In this document: positions 24,561-32,849 of the stretch, in pieces
Position numbering within the stretch: position 1 is the first letter of the stretch
Layout: every line of letters begins with the position of its first letter
Assembly: GCA_011090425.1 (NCBI GenBank)
Contig: PHGD01000034.1
Span: 1-46,048 of the forward strand
DNA: 46,048 nucleotides
Reading direction: 5' to 3'
Source of the DNA: Nitrospira sp. LK70
GTDB lineage: Bacteria > Nitrospirota > Nitrospiria > Nitrospirales > Nitrospiraceae
Made by a program: the position numbers and the translations under genes
Notes under the pieces: model-generated
Databases searched by the model: none
The model's input: the letters and a program-made list of their open reading frames with translations, nothing else
Told to the model about the DNA's origin: nothing

Positions 24561-25589
24561 ATGTTGAAAAGTTCAAAACTCATCGCCGTCTGCATCGTCG
24601 CATCGATCATCGGCCTGCCGACCCTCTCGTTTGCGAAGGCGCGAGGATCAGGCGGAGGATTTTCGAGCGGAGCCCGTGGCGGAAACTCATCGATGGGTAT
24701 CGGTAGCCGTGGATCCCGTACCTACCAAGACAACGGCGCCAAGCCGATTGAACAGTCCACCACCCAGAAACCGTCGGCGACGCCGCCACCGAATGCATCT
24801 GGCGCTCCGCCAATGCAGCCGGCTTCAGTCACCCCGTCATCCTGGTGGCAACGCAATCCCCTACTCGCCGGAATCGCCGGTGGTCTGGCCGGAACCTGGA
24901 TCGGTCATATGCTCTTTGGAGCGACGGAGAGCAGCGCCAAGACTACGGATGCGGAGGGTGCGGAGCCGGGAGCGGCATCTAACTCAGCAGCCAACTCCTT
25001 TGGGCTGATCCTCCTGTTGATGTTGGTGGGAGCCGGCGCGCTTTACTATTTCAAAAAAGTCCGGCAGACACCTGCTCCGGTGTTCACGGGGCTTTCACGC
25101 GGTACAGCCGCGAGGGGGAGCCTGCTCGACATCTCGTCCAACAACTCCACCGACGGGCCAACAGCCGATCATGCCTATACTGTGACTACCGAAGATAAGG
25201 CAGCCTTTCAGCAACTGCTGACCGACATTCAATCCGCTTGGAGCGCCCAAGACGTGGCGGCCTTGAGACCATTGTTGACGCCGGAAATGCTGAGCTATTT
25301 CAGCACCGCCTTGGCCGATGACAGCAGTCGAGGCGTTCAGAATCACGTGGAAGGAGTGGAGTTGCTCAAGGGAGATGTGCGCGAAGCCTGGTCCGAAGAC
25401 AACACGGACTATGCAACCGTGGACTTACGCTGGAACGCCAGAGACTACACAGTCTCCACGATAATCCCACGCGGAGAGCCAGGCTATCTGCTCGAAGGCA
25501 GTGAATCAACCGCGACTGAATCTTACGAAGTCTGGACCTTCATGCGCGTACGGAATGGACGCTGGCTCCTGTCCGCTATTCAGCAATAA
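24561..25589 (+). CDS. Tim44-like domain membrane protein
   Basis: 342 residues. Residues 1-25 are a signal peptide or first membrane anchor (LIAVCIVASIIGLPTLSFA). Residues 27-50 are Gly/Ser-rich (GSGGGFSSGARGGNSSMGIG), then comes a Pro/Gln/Ser linker. A small-residue hydrophobic segment lies at 100-119 and a clear membrane helix at 147-163 (FGLILLLMLVGAGALYYF). The C-terminal 135 residues form a Tim44/MRPL45-type NTF2-like fold (FQQLLTDIQSAWSAQDVAAL to SYEVWTFMRVRNGRWLLSAI). Bacterial members are inner-membrane proteins of unclear function. AAAGGA lies 6 bases before the ATG; upstream in-frame codons are not used. A terminator hairpin follows the stop. Confidence 0.8.
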   Translation: MLKSSKLIAVCIVASIIGLPTLSFAKARGSGGGFSSGARGGNSSMGIGSRGSRTYQDNGAKPIEQSTTQKPSATPPPNASGAPPMQPASVTPSSWWQRNPLLAGIAGGLAGTWIGHMLFGATESSAKTTDAEGAEPGAASNSAANSFGLILLLMLVGAGALYYFKKVRQTPAPVFTGLSRGTAARGSLLDISSNNSTDGPTADHAYTVTTEDKAAFQQLLTDIQSAWSAQDVAALRPLLTPEMLSYFSTALADDSSRGVQNHVEGVELLKGDVREAWSEDNTDYATVDLRWNARDYTVSTIIPRGEPGYLLEGSESTATESYEVWTFMRVRNGRWLLSAIQQ

Positions 25590-25601
25590 CCTCCGAGGGA
25601 A

Positions 25602-25628
25602 GGCGGCTGACTCTGTGAGTCAGCCGCC
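25602..25628. terminator. Perfect 11-bp hairpin between convergent genes
   Basis: GGCGGCTGACT, loop CTGTG, AGTCAGCCGCC. It begins 12 bases after the Tim44-gene stop. The stop codon and last codons of the convergent small membrane protein lie within its right arm (25620-25628). No U-tract. Confidence 0.65.
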
Positions 25629-25841
25629 GAGCCACTTCCAGAGACAGGGCGTGAGTACATAGGCGGCAGCCGAGACCAGCACCCCCACCACCACGCCCAA
25701 AAGCCCTGCCACATAGAGTCCCGCGAATGGCGCCATAAATACGATCAAGAGCATGAACAGGGCCAGCGACGGGTGGCCTTCATAAAACGCCCGACGGGCT
25801 TCAGCTGAAAAAGAAATGGAGGAGCTAAAACGATCAGACAT
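25620..25841 (-). CDS. Small membrane protein of unknown function
   Basis: 73 residues from ATG 25841 (MSDRFSSSISFSAEARRAFY). Two hydrophobic helices make up the rest: ALFMLLIVFMAPFAGLYVAG and LLGVVVGVLVSAAAYVLTPC, joined by a short Gly turn, with a basic-aromatic end (LWKWLGG). The frame is open to another ATG at 25868, but the shorter start fits better. The ribosome site is weak. No family is recognised. Its 3' end overlaps the shared hairpin. Confidence 0.55.
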   Translation of the reverse strand: MSDRFSSSISFSAEARRAFYEGHPSLALFMLLIVFMAPFAGLYVAGLLGVVVGVLVSAAAYVLTPCLWKWLGG

Positions 25842-25917
25842 GCGGCGAGTATAGACGAAACCCACCATCTCCGTCTCAGTAATCTCGGGGAATGCACACT
25901 GCCGTCAGGACAGTGTG

Positions 25918-26676
25918 TCAATGGAAGACCGGGCCCGAATTCGTTCCTTTCATTAGTGCACAGCATTTCTTAAACTTCTTCCCGCTGCCGCAGGGACAGG
26001 GATCATTCCGTCCGATCTTTGTGTGAGCCGAGGGCTTTCGGTGGAGGTCACCAATTTCGAGCCGCGCTTGATAGATCGATCGTCCCAGATGAGCATACTC
26101 CCGCATCGCATCAGGAAAGATCTCCATCACCGATTGGGTCAACCGCTCCAGGGTTCCCTTCCCCTTCGTTTCCTGATGGTAGACCTCGGCAAGTTTCGGG
26201 GAGGAAAAGAACGTGAGCGTCATCAGCAACGCTCCAAGTTCCTCGTCAAGTTCATCCGGCGTGTACTCGTTCCACACCTCCTCAAGATAGTCGTAGCCGA
26301 TTGAAAACCCTTGTGCCCACTGACTCAACGGTGCATCGGCACTCAAGTTGTCCATCGCCCACGGTCTCTTTTCGCACCCTGGCGGGAGAGAGACACCCCC
26401 GACGGTTCGTTCACGAATACAATCGTTGTAGAGCGCCATCATCGCCTGGAGCACCTGCTCCGCTTCATATTGCGTCTCATAACCGGCATCCTGATCATTG
26501 AAGACGAGCGGAATCCATTCTGAGGGTGGAATCAACTCCGGCCCATTCGCCAAGCCGAACAAGAAGCCGGCCAACTGAGGATAGGTCAAGGTGTCCTTGG
26601 GACGCAGCGGTGAAGAGAGGAAGCCCGTTAAGAGCGTCGCGTGGGCCTCTGTGAATGGCGGTACCGTGCTCACCAT
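25918..26676 (-). CDS. YecA/UPF0149 family protein with C-terminal SEC-C zinc motif
   Basis: 252 residues. The N-terminal 180 residues are the helical YecA/YgfB-type domain ([20 protein letters not shown] and [20 protein letters not shown]). The end is a SEC-C zinc-binding motif, [19 protein letters not shown] at about 223-241, with the CxCx8CC ligands intact. SEC-C domains bind zinc and, in SecA, SecB and ribosomes; the role of YecA-type proteins is otherwise unclear. The plain ATG at 26676 has no strong ribosome site. It lies 181 bases downstream of the five-gene operon on the same strand; that gap holds no supported gene. Confidence 0.85.
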   Translation of the reverse strand: MVSTVPPFTEAHATLLTGFLSSPLRPKDTLTYPQLAGFLFGLANGPELIPPSEWIPLVFNDQDAGYETQYEAEQVLQAMMALYNDCIRERTVGGVSLPPGCEKRPWAMDNLSADAPLSQWAQGFSIGYDYLEEVWNEYTPDELDEELGALLMTLTFFSSPKLAEVYHQETKGKGTLERLTQSVMEIFPDAMREYAHLGRSIYQARLEIGDLHRKPSAHTKIGRNDPCPCGSGKKFKKCCALMKGTNSGPVFH

Positions 26677-26857
26677 GACGGAGTCAGTCTGTCAGCTGTT
26701 GGTAGTGCATTTCAATCTCTCTTTGAGGGTGAACGACGGCAACCGCGACTTGCCCACGAAGGCCGATCTCTTTTCGCCAACGCTGCAGATGCAGTATTTC
26801 TGGTCATTCCGTCAAACGGCTGCGCGCGAGATGTCGGAATGCTTCCCAGGCGCAGTT

Positions 26858-28570
26858 CTACTCCGCCAGGTCGAAGCGTAACCCGCTCGAACCTTCCCCG
26901 CGACCGACCGTCTTGCGTCTGCCGATCCACAACAGAGGGTTGCCGTCAAACCAGCGCGCGTATTGAAAGGAGCGGGTGACGCGTGCGCCTTCGCGTGGAA
27001 TCTCTTCTTCGAAAATGTCGAGTGGGCCAGCGCTGGGTTTCAGGATTTGGCTCAGCGCCGGCTGAGGCTTGAGCGTGCCGTCCTGACGCAGTGTGGCGCC
27101 GCGGCGGAAGCGGATCGACTTTTGGCCCGGTTGAATCTGGACGGGGATGAGGGGAATCCAGTAGCCGGGGACTTCCGTCGACAAGCGCCATTTCAAGGCG
27201 CCGTCGTTGGGCGGAGCGGGCGTTGCCGGTTGATGGCGGCGCTGTCGGGCGAGGTCGTCCTCGCGACGATTGAGCGGGCGTCCGGAGACCCCTTCCGCGA
27301 TGCACTCCACGCCCCAGGCCAGATTCGCCATTTCATCACGCAGGAACAGCACCTCGTCGAGCGGCTTGCTTTCCATTGTGCGTTTGAGTGTCGGTGCCAA
27401 GAAGAGATTCGTCGGGGTGTCTGCGTTGCCGCTGTTTTTGAACATACGCCAGTGCCTCGAAGCGGGATGGGCGGATTGATCGATCGACGGCACGAGCGTG
27501 CGCACCCCGAATGTGTCCGTGATGACCAGTGAGTTGATCTTGCAGATCGAGCCGACGGGAACTTCCACCGGAATCACGAACCAGTCGTTGCCGTAGGTGA
27601 TGGCGAAGTCGACCAGCAGCATGCGCGCTAAGTCGTCGGGCTCGGCCTCCACGGCGCCAAAATCAACCGATGCATCTTCGAATTCCCACCAGCGTGAGGC
27701 AGGCATTCCGCGATATGTCGCGGGCGCCGGAATCGTGGTTCGGGTGATGGGCAGCGGATTCACGTCGGGTTTGCGATCTGCTTCCGCCCCGAGCGTCTCG
27801 CCCATCTTCACGTCGAAGTCGTACCAGTCGAGATCGCCTTCGTAATATTCCGATGCCAAGACTCGCTGCGGACTGATTGGAGCTTCCACGGAAAAGGTGT
27901 ATTCCATGCGTTGCGACGACCAGGCCTCGGCTTGACCCGATGGCTCTCTGAACAAGGCCTCGTACCAGCGTAGGAATGCATCTTTCGGCGCGGCGAACGC
28001 CTGAGCATCCAGGGGATCGATCGCCGGAACCGTCGGGAGTGAAGCCTTTTTGAGCTCGGCGTAAAGCTTGACGCCGTCCGGAACACGGCCCGACATCACT
28101 TCCAAAAATCGTAGCGCCTCGGCGTCCACATCCGCCGCGGCTGCCGCGCTGCGGGCCGGCAAGGCGAATGCCGCCAGGAAACCTTGATGATATTTCGTGC
28201 CGAATGGCGCGCGCGCCAGCAGGCGCAGGAACTGTTGCCCAGCTTCGGCACAAACCCGCAGCCGCGCGAGGGTGCCGGGCGTCGGATGCACGGTCTCCTG
28301 CTCGACCAACGTCTCCAACGCAACCTGTTTCGGATTGAACTTCGCCGGTCTCGCCGCGCTGCCTTGCGGCACATAACGCGTGAGCTCGGCGCACTCGGTA
28401 CGCAGTCGCGCGGAGACGGGCGTGCCGTTGTCGTCTCCCTGCAGCTCTCCGAGTTGCCATTGCCGGGCCAACAGCCAAAGCGGATCGTGAATCCGAGCCT
28501 TCAGCGTTTCGCTCTGCGAAGCACCACGGACGTTGGGTTCCAACCGAGACCATGTGGTGATGGATGGCAT
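26858..28570 (-). CDS. Uncharacterised giant-operon protein E (570 residues)
   Basis: Fifth and last gene of the operon. It starts SITTWSRLEPNVRGASQSET, then LKARIHDPLWLLARQWQLGE and FxGxD-type GELQGDDNGTPVSARLRTEC. I have seen this LEPRxRD...DPLWLLARQWQLGEFQGEDAGSPV signature in unannotated proteins of other phyla but know no function. The middle is helical; the C-terminal third has WEFEDASVDFGAVEAEPDDL, VPVGSICKINSLVITDTFGV and PGYWIPLIPVQIQPGQKSIR. There is no signal peptide, membrane helix or known enzyme motif. The ATG at 28570 has AGAGGGA upstream and lies 4 bases after the preceding stop; a longer frame to 28621 would overlap the previous gene and is rejected. Confidence 0.75.
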   Translation of the reverse strand: MPSITTWSRLEPNVRGASQSETLKARIHDPLWLLARQWQLGELQGDDNGTPVSARLRTECAELTRYVPQGSAARPAKFNPKQVALETLVEQETVHPTPGTLARLRVCAEAGQQFLRLLARAPFGTKYHQGFLAAFALPARSAAAAADVDAEALRFLEVMSGRVPDGVKLYAELKKASLPTVPAIDPLDAQAFAAPKDAFLRWYEALFREPSGQAEAWSSQRMEYTFSVEAPISPQRVLASEYYEGDLDWYDFDVKMGETLGAEADRKPDVNPLPITRTTIPAPATYRGMPASRWWEFEDASVDFGAVEAEPDDLARMLLVDFAITYGNDWFVIPVEVPVGSICKINSLVITDTFGVRTLVPSIDQSAHPASRHWRMFKNSGNADTPTNLFLAPTLKRTMESKPLDEVLFLRDEMANLAWGVECIAEGVSGRPLNRREDDLARQRRHQPATPAPPNDGALKWRLSTEVPGYWIPLIPVQIQPGQKSIRFRRGATLRQDGTLKPQPALSQILKPSAGPLDIFEEEIPREGARVTRSFQYARWFDGNPLLWIGRRKTVGRGEGSSGLRFDLAE

Positions 28571-28574
28571 GATG

Positions 28575-31500
28575 CTAGTCCCTCTTAAAAAAGTCTGTCG
28601 AGACGGTATGGCCTTCCGCATTGAAGGCGAAATACGCGGCGGGGAGATAGTGACTGGTCTCGTCGAGTAGATCAGGAGTCACCGCACGCATGTGGACCAA
28701 ACTGACGGTCTCGCGCAGCACTTGTTGAAGCCACGGGATCGTCCAGAACGCTTGCTCCATCGGATTGGGATGAACGGCCACCAAAATCGCCTGAGCTGCG
28801 ACAGAATCCGGCTGGTTATACTGGAACACCACGCCGGTGGTTTCATTGGAGTTGGGCACCACCTCGACCCATTCGTCGATCAGCAGGCCGGCGATGGCAG
28901 GCTGCGTGAAATCGATGGCTTCGGGCATGTGCACGATCAGTGAGAGTCGGCCTGAGGGAATCGGCGTGCCGGACGTTGCAGGCAGGCCGACCCAGCGATC
29001 GCCATCGCGTTGTGGAAGCTGCGCCACTTGCAGCGTGAGTGCGTCTCCGTTGTTGAGGGCTTCAGCATATTGCAGCGCGTCGTCGAGTCGTGCGACGCCC
29101 TCGCGGACTCGCGCTATACGCTGATGGAACGTCACGACCGCAAGCGGGTCGCCGTCCTGAAGCGCGGTGCTCGCGCCCAACGCTCGTTGGATTTCGAGCA
29201 AATTCGGCGGACGGAAGCGTGACAACACCACGAAGCTATTACCGAAGAGATGTTTCAGCCGCTGCGACGGATCCGTCGCAGCATCGGCCTTCGCCAGGCG
29301 CTCCGTGGCTTCACGGTCGATGGATCGCGCTTGGAACACGAGCGTCTTCAAGTCCGCTTCGGTCTGGCCGACCGCCGACAGGGGGATGGCTCCCGGGATA
29401 CCGAACAGGGCAATCGTGTGCATCGCGGATCGCAGCGGCGCCAGCGTGGTCGGCGTAACACCGGCCAGCGCCGTGTTCAACTTGGTCTCCAGCTGACGGA
29501 GCGATGCCAACGCACGATCTGCCCGCGCCTTCAAGTTTGCCGAATCGGGAATGGTCGGCGAGTGAGCGACTGCGGCGGCATTGATGTCGCCCGCACGAAG
29601 TGCGCGCCCCCCGCTCAACAGATTGCGCACCGTCCGCACCACTTCGGTGAATTCCGACCAACTGACATCCGTCATGGACCATGAGGGATCCCGCACAGGA
29701 TTGAGCCGCAGCGTTTGTGTCGCAGTGAGGGACACCTTTCGCCGCGCTGCAAAAAGAAACCGCTGCTCAAGCTCCGAAAGCCGCGAGTCTTCGCTCGCTT
29801 CCTGTGCGTGAATCACGTCGATCGGCGCGAGCTTCAAGTCCTTCAGTCGAAACTCCTGTGTATCGACGACGACGCCCGTCGTGCTGGTCACGCGTTCAAC
29901 CACGCAGCGTACCTTCACGGGATTGCCCAACAATTTCGCCGCCCACGCGTTGAGGAACGGCTCGGCCAACGACCGCGGGGTCGGCGTCCAGTCTGCGATG
30001 GCTGCCGGAGTGCCAGGAAGCAACGCCACCACACGATGCGTGAAAGCGGAACCGGTCCGCGGCGTGCGGATCACTTCCAGTTCCGGCGGCGGCGCTTCGC
30101 CGCGCTCTAAGGCGTCGAGCGTGGCGGCGGCGCGGCTGGGATTACCGCGCACGACGTGATAGGCGCTCTCGGCCAACAAAGCATCGCTCAACGCGTCGAC
30201 GCTGTCGGCTAACGCATCGATCTCCACATTCACAATGGGCGGGACGGGGAACCCTGCCCGATTACCCACGACCTGGAGGACACGTGGCCGCGCATTCGGC
30301 TCGTTGATCTGGCGCAGGAGGTTCAGTCCGTCCACCACATGGTTTGTCGGGACGCTCTCCACCGCCTGCCCGTTCTCGTCGACGCGCGTGGCGTTCATCG
30401 GCGCTTGTTCGCGAAACGCCGCGATGAAGCGATCGAGCCCACGCTCATGCAGCCCGCGCTCGAAGCGATAGCCCAAGAGCGCGCCGAGCGGTTGTCCGGA
30501 CCGCACCCCATCGAGCAGGTGTTGCGCCCTACGAGCGCGCTCGGAAGAAAGATCAATGGCGAGTGGATCGTCTTCCGGATCGGGAGTCCGGCCGAAACGC
30601 GTGAGATGCCCGCTGCGCAGCACCGCCACGGTGGCTGCATGATCGAGCGACGGCGCGTGAACGAAGCCGGGATCATGAGGGAATCCAAAGATTGGTCCTG
30701 GCTCGTTCGGTGGGGCCGTCACCTCGGTCCGCGGCGGTCCTGGCTGCAGGTTTTCAACCCAGCCATAGCCTCCCAAATACACACCCGCCGGATCCCTCTG
30801 CCGCATATTCTTGAGGCGTTTCGTTGCGAACGACGTCACCCAGGCATCCAGGCGATGCGACGTGAGATCGAGTGTGCCGCGCATCAACATCGACAACTTG
30901 TGGGTCTTCAACCCCTTCAACGCCTCGAGATTCTTGCGGAAATCCTGCACGTTTTTGTCGGGAGGCTGAGTGAACGGCTGTCCAGTGTGCAGGGCTGCGG
31001 CAATAATGCGGTCGAGCGGCGTTTCCATCGGGAGTTGCGAGAAGCGGACGTGCTCCGGCTCGGCCCGTAGATGCGGTTCCCGACCGAGCAGGCGCGCGGC
31101 GGCATTCGCGTATTCGACCATCATCGAATGACGCAGCAGCAGATACAGTAGGCTGAATGGAACCGGAATAGACGCGTGTTGGAGTACGGCATCGAGATCC
31201 GGCGCCTTTAACAGCTGATCGATGTAGTTGAAGGTGAAGTCCGCGGTCGCCGATGCCTGGATCAACGGCAGATTCAGGGAGGAACGTGCAGGATCGCATA
31301 CCGTCAGTGCCGCGCGCGGCGTGACACCGCGAAGTCCCGCGATCAGCCTCAGCGCCGAGAGCGCCTGCGAGCTTTGCACTCGATGCCAGACGTCGGGTGT
31401 CGGGGTCCGCAAGAACTCAAACAGTTCTTGGGTGTAGAAGAGTCCGAAGATGTTCCGAATGGAGTAATCCGTGGACAACCCATCCATCGCAAAGACTTCG

Positions 31501-32840
31501 CTGAAGTCGATGTCGGGATCACTGTGATTGCCCATGCGCGCCGCCGTCCGGCTTTCATCGCTCCAGTAGTCTTGAAGGCGGCGCATCAATTCCACCACAG
31601 CAGCGTCCTTTGAGGCCGTTTTTCCATCTTCAGACGTGGCGCCCCACAAATCGAGTGCCGTGACGGGCAGGACACCGTACGGTTGCTTGCCGACGCGGAT
31701 GGTGGGAAGTGGTCCACCGGCTCGCACATGATCGACAAAGTGTTGTCGCGCCCATTCCACATTCACATCGATCAGGTCTTCAGGAAACAGGCCGGACGGA
31801 TCGCCGTTGAAGAGGCCGAGCCCTATCATTTGTTCCAAGTAGTAGCCCCAGGTTGACGGCCAGAGCGCGCGATTCATGTCGCGGGCTTCACGCTGCTCGT
31901 GCGCATCCGCATTGTCTGTGCGCGCCAGCAGCTCTATGGGAAGCCCGAGGGCCTTCGAGAGCTCCTCTCCATCCGATCCGTCTCCTGCCTGGAACTGAGG
32001 GGCGCCGAGTATCAGACGAAAGCTCTTGTCCTGTCCCGGATCGTCGGTGCTGAAGCCGGATGCAACGTCTTCCGTGTTGTTGGTCGGCGTGCCTTGCGTG
32101 ACGAGGCTCAAGCCGTCGGTGTATTGATGTGCTTCGATCAACTCCTTCAGCCGAGCCGCCGACGCTGCGCTATCGAGCGATTTCTTCACACCAAAGACCA
32201 GGAGCAGGTCGATTTTCGGAGCCGCCGTCGGCAGCTGCAGGCGCAGCCCCATGCCGAGGCGCTCGGCTTCGTCGAAGTCAACCATCCATTTCATGCCGTC
32301 ATCGATAGCCAGCCTGTCGTCGCCTTGAAGGACGGTGGCTTGAGGGTTCGGTCCCACAGGCAGAATGTCCGGAATCAGTTGCCCGGCCACGGTCACGGCG
32401 CCTGTGCCCTGCACGAATGCGGTCGCGATCCACTGATCGGGAAGCACCGTGGTGCGTGGGGCGCGAGTCCAGGTTTCATTGTTCTGCGTATCGAGACGCA
32501 CCGGCGGCGAGGGAAATTTAGGCGGCTTCGTCGGACGCTCCGTGGGATTGGTCGGCATCAGTTGACGAACCACCCATGCCGCACGTTCCACGCCGTAACG
32601 CTCCGCAAGTTGCCGCCACGCATCCTTTCGCGCCTCGTCCGTGGCCGCGTTCCACAACAATCTATGGAAATGCTTGCCCCATTCGACTTCGTCTGCAGTG
32701 AGCTCCGGCTCGTGCGTGTCGACATGAATCTTGTCCGGAAACACACGGATACGCAGCTCTTGCCCGAAGAAGCGGGTCTCCAAGCGAACCGGAAACAGTA
32801 CGAGCGGACGATCACCATTTATCAGCAACGGGTCCGGCAT
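28575..32840 (-). CDS. Uncharacterised giant-operon protein D (1421 residues)
   Basis: Fourth gene. It opens with RPLVLFPVRLETRFFGQELR, then IRVFPDKIHVDTHEPELTAD, a signature I recall only from hypothetical proteins. Further landmarks are MNRALWPSTWGYYLEQMIGL near 345, IRVGKQPYGVLPVTALDLWG near 410, a helical centre, and a C-terminal region with LIVHMPEAIDFTQPAIAGLL and WVEVVPNSNETTGVVFQYNQ followed by helix. It is soluble throughout: no signal, no membrane span, few Cys. AAGGA lies 6 bases before the ATG and the preceding stop is 10 bases away. The size and lack of catalytic motifs suggest a structural or scaffold role, which is inference. Confidence 0.75.
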   Translation of the reverse strand: MPDPLLINGDRPLVLFPVRLETRFFGQELRIRVFPDKIHVDTHEPELTADEVEWGKHFHRLLWNAATDEARKDAWRQLAERYGVERAAWVVRQLMPTNPTERPTKPPKFPSPPVRLDTQNNETWTRAPRTTVLPDQWIATAFVQGTGAVTVAGQLIPDILPVGPNPQATVLQGDDRLAIDDGMKWMVDFDEAERLGMGLRLQLPTAAPKIDLLLVFGVKKSLDSAASAARLKELIEAHQYTDGLSLVTQGTPTNNTEDVASGFSTDDPGQDKSFRLILGAPQFQAGDGSDGEELSKALGLPIELLARTDNADAHEQREARDMNRALWPSTWGYYLEQMIGLGLFNGDPSGLFPEDLIDVNVEWARQHFVDHVRAGGPLPTIRVGKQPYGVLPVTALDLWGATSEDGKTASKDAAVVELMRRLQDYWSDESRTAARMGNHSDPDIDFSEVFAMDGLSTDYSIRNIFGLFYTQELFEFLRTPTPDVWHRVQSSQALSALRLIAGLRGVTPRAALTVCDPARSSLNLPLIQASATADFTFNYIDQLLKAPDLDAVLQHASIPVPFSLLYLLLRHSMMVEYANAAARLLGREPHLRAEPEHVRFSQLPMETPLDRIIAAALHTGQPFTQPPDKNVQDFRKNLEALKGLKTHKLSMLMRGTLDLTSHRLDAWVTSFATKRLKNMRQRDPAGVYLGGYGWVENLQPGPPRTEVTAPPNEPGPIFGFPHDPGFVHAPSLDHAATVAVLRSGHLTRFGRTPDPEDDPLAIDLSSERARRAQHLLDGVRSGQPLGALLGYRFERGLHERGLDRFIAAFREQAPMNATRVDENGQAVESVPTNHVVDGLNLLRQINEPNARPRVLQVVGNRAGFPVPPIVNVEIDALADSVDALSDALLAESAYHVVRGNPSRAAATLDALERGEAPPPELEVIRTPRTGSAFTHRVVALLPGTPAAIADWTPTPRSLAEPFLNAWAAKLLGNPVKVRCVVERVTSTTGVVVDTQEFRLKDLKLAPIDVIHAQEASEDSRLSELEQRFLFAARRKVSLTATQTLRLNPVRDPSWSMTDVSWSEFTEVVRTVRNLLSGGRALRAGDINAAAVAHSPTIPDSANLKARADRALASLRQLETKLNTALAGVTPTTLAPLRSAMHTIALFGIPGAIPLSAVGQTEADLKTLVFQARSIDREATERLAKADAATDPSQRLKHLFGNSFVVLSRFRPPNLLEIQRALGASTALQDGDPLAVVTFHQRIARVREGVARLDDALQYAEALNNGDALTLQVAQLPQRDGDRWVGLPATSGTPIPSGRLSLIVHMPEAIDFTQPAIAGLLIDEWVEVVPNSNETTGVVFQYNQPDSVAAQAILVAVHPNPMEQAFWTIPWLQQVLRETVSLVHMRAVTPDLLDETSHYLPAAYFAFNAEGHTVSTDFFKRD

Positions 32841-32849
32841 GGAAATCCT

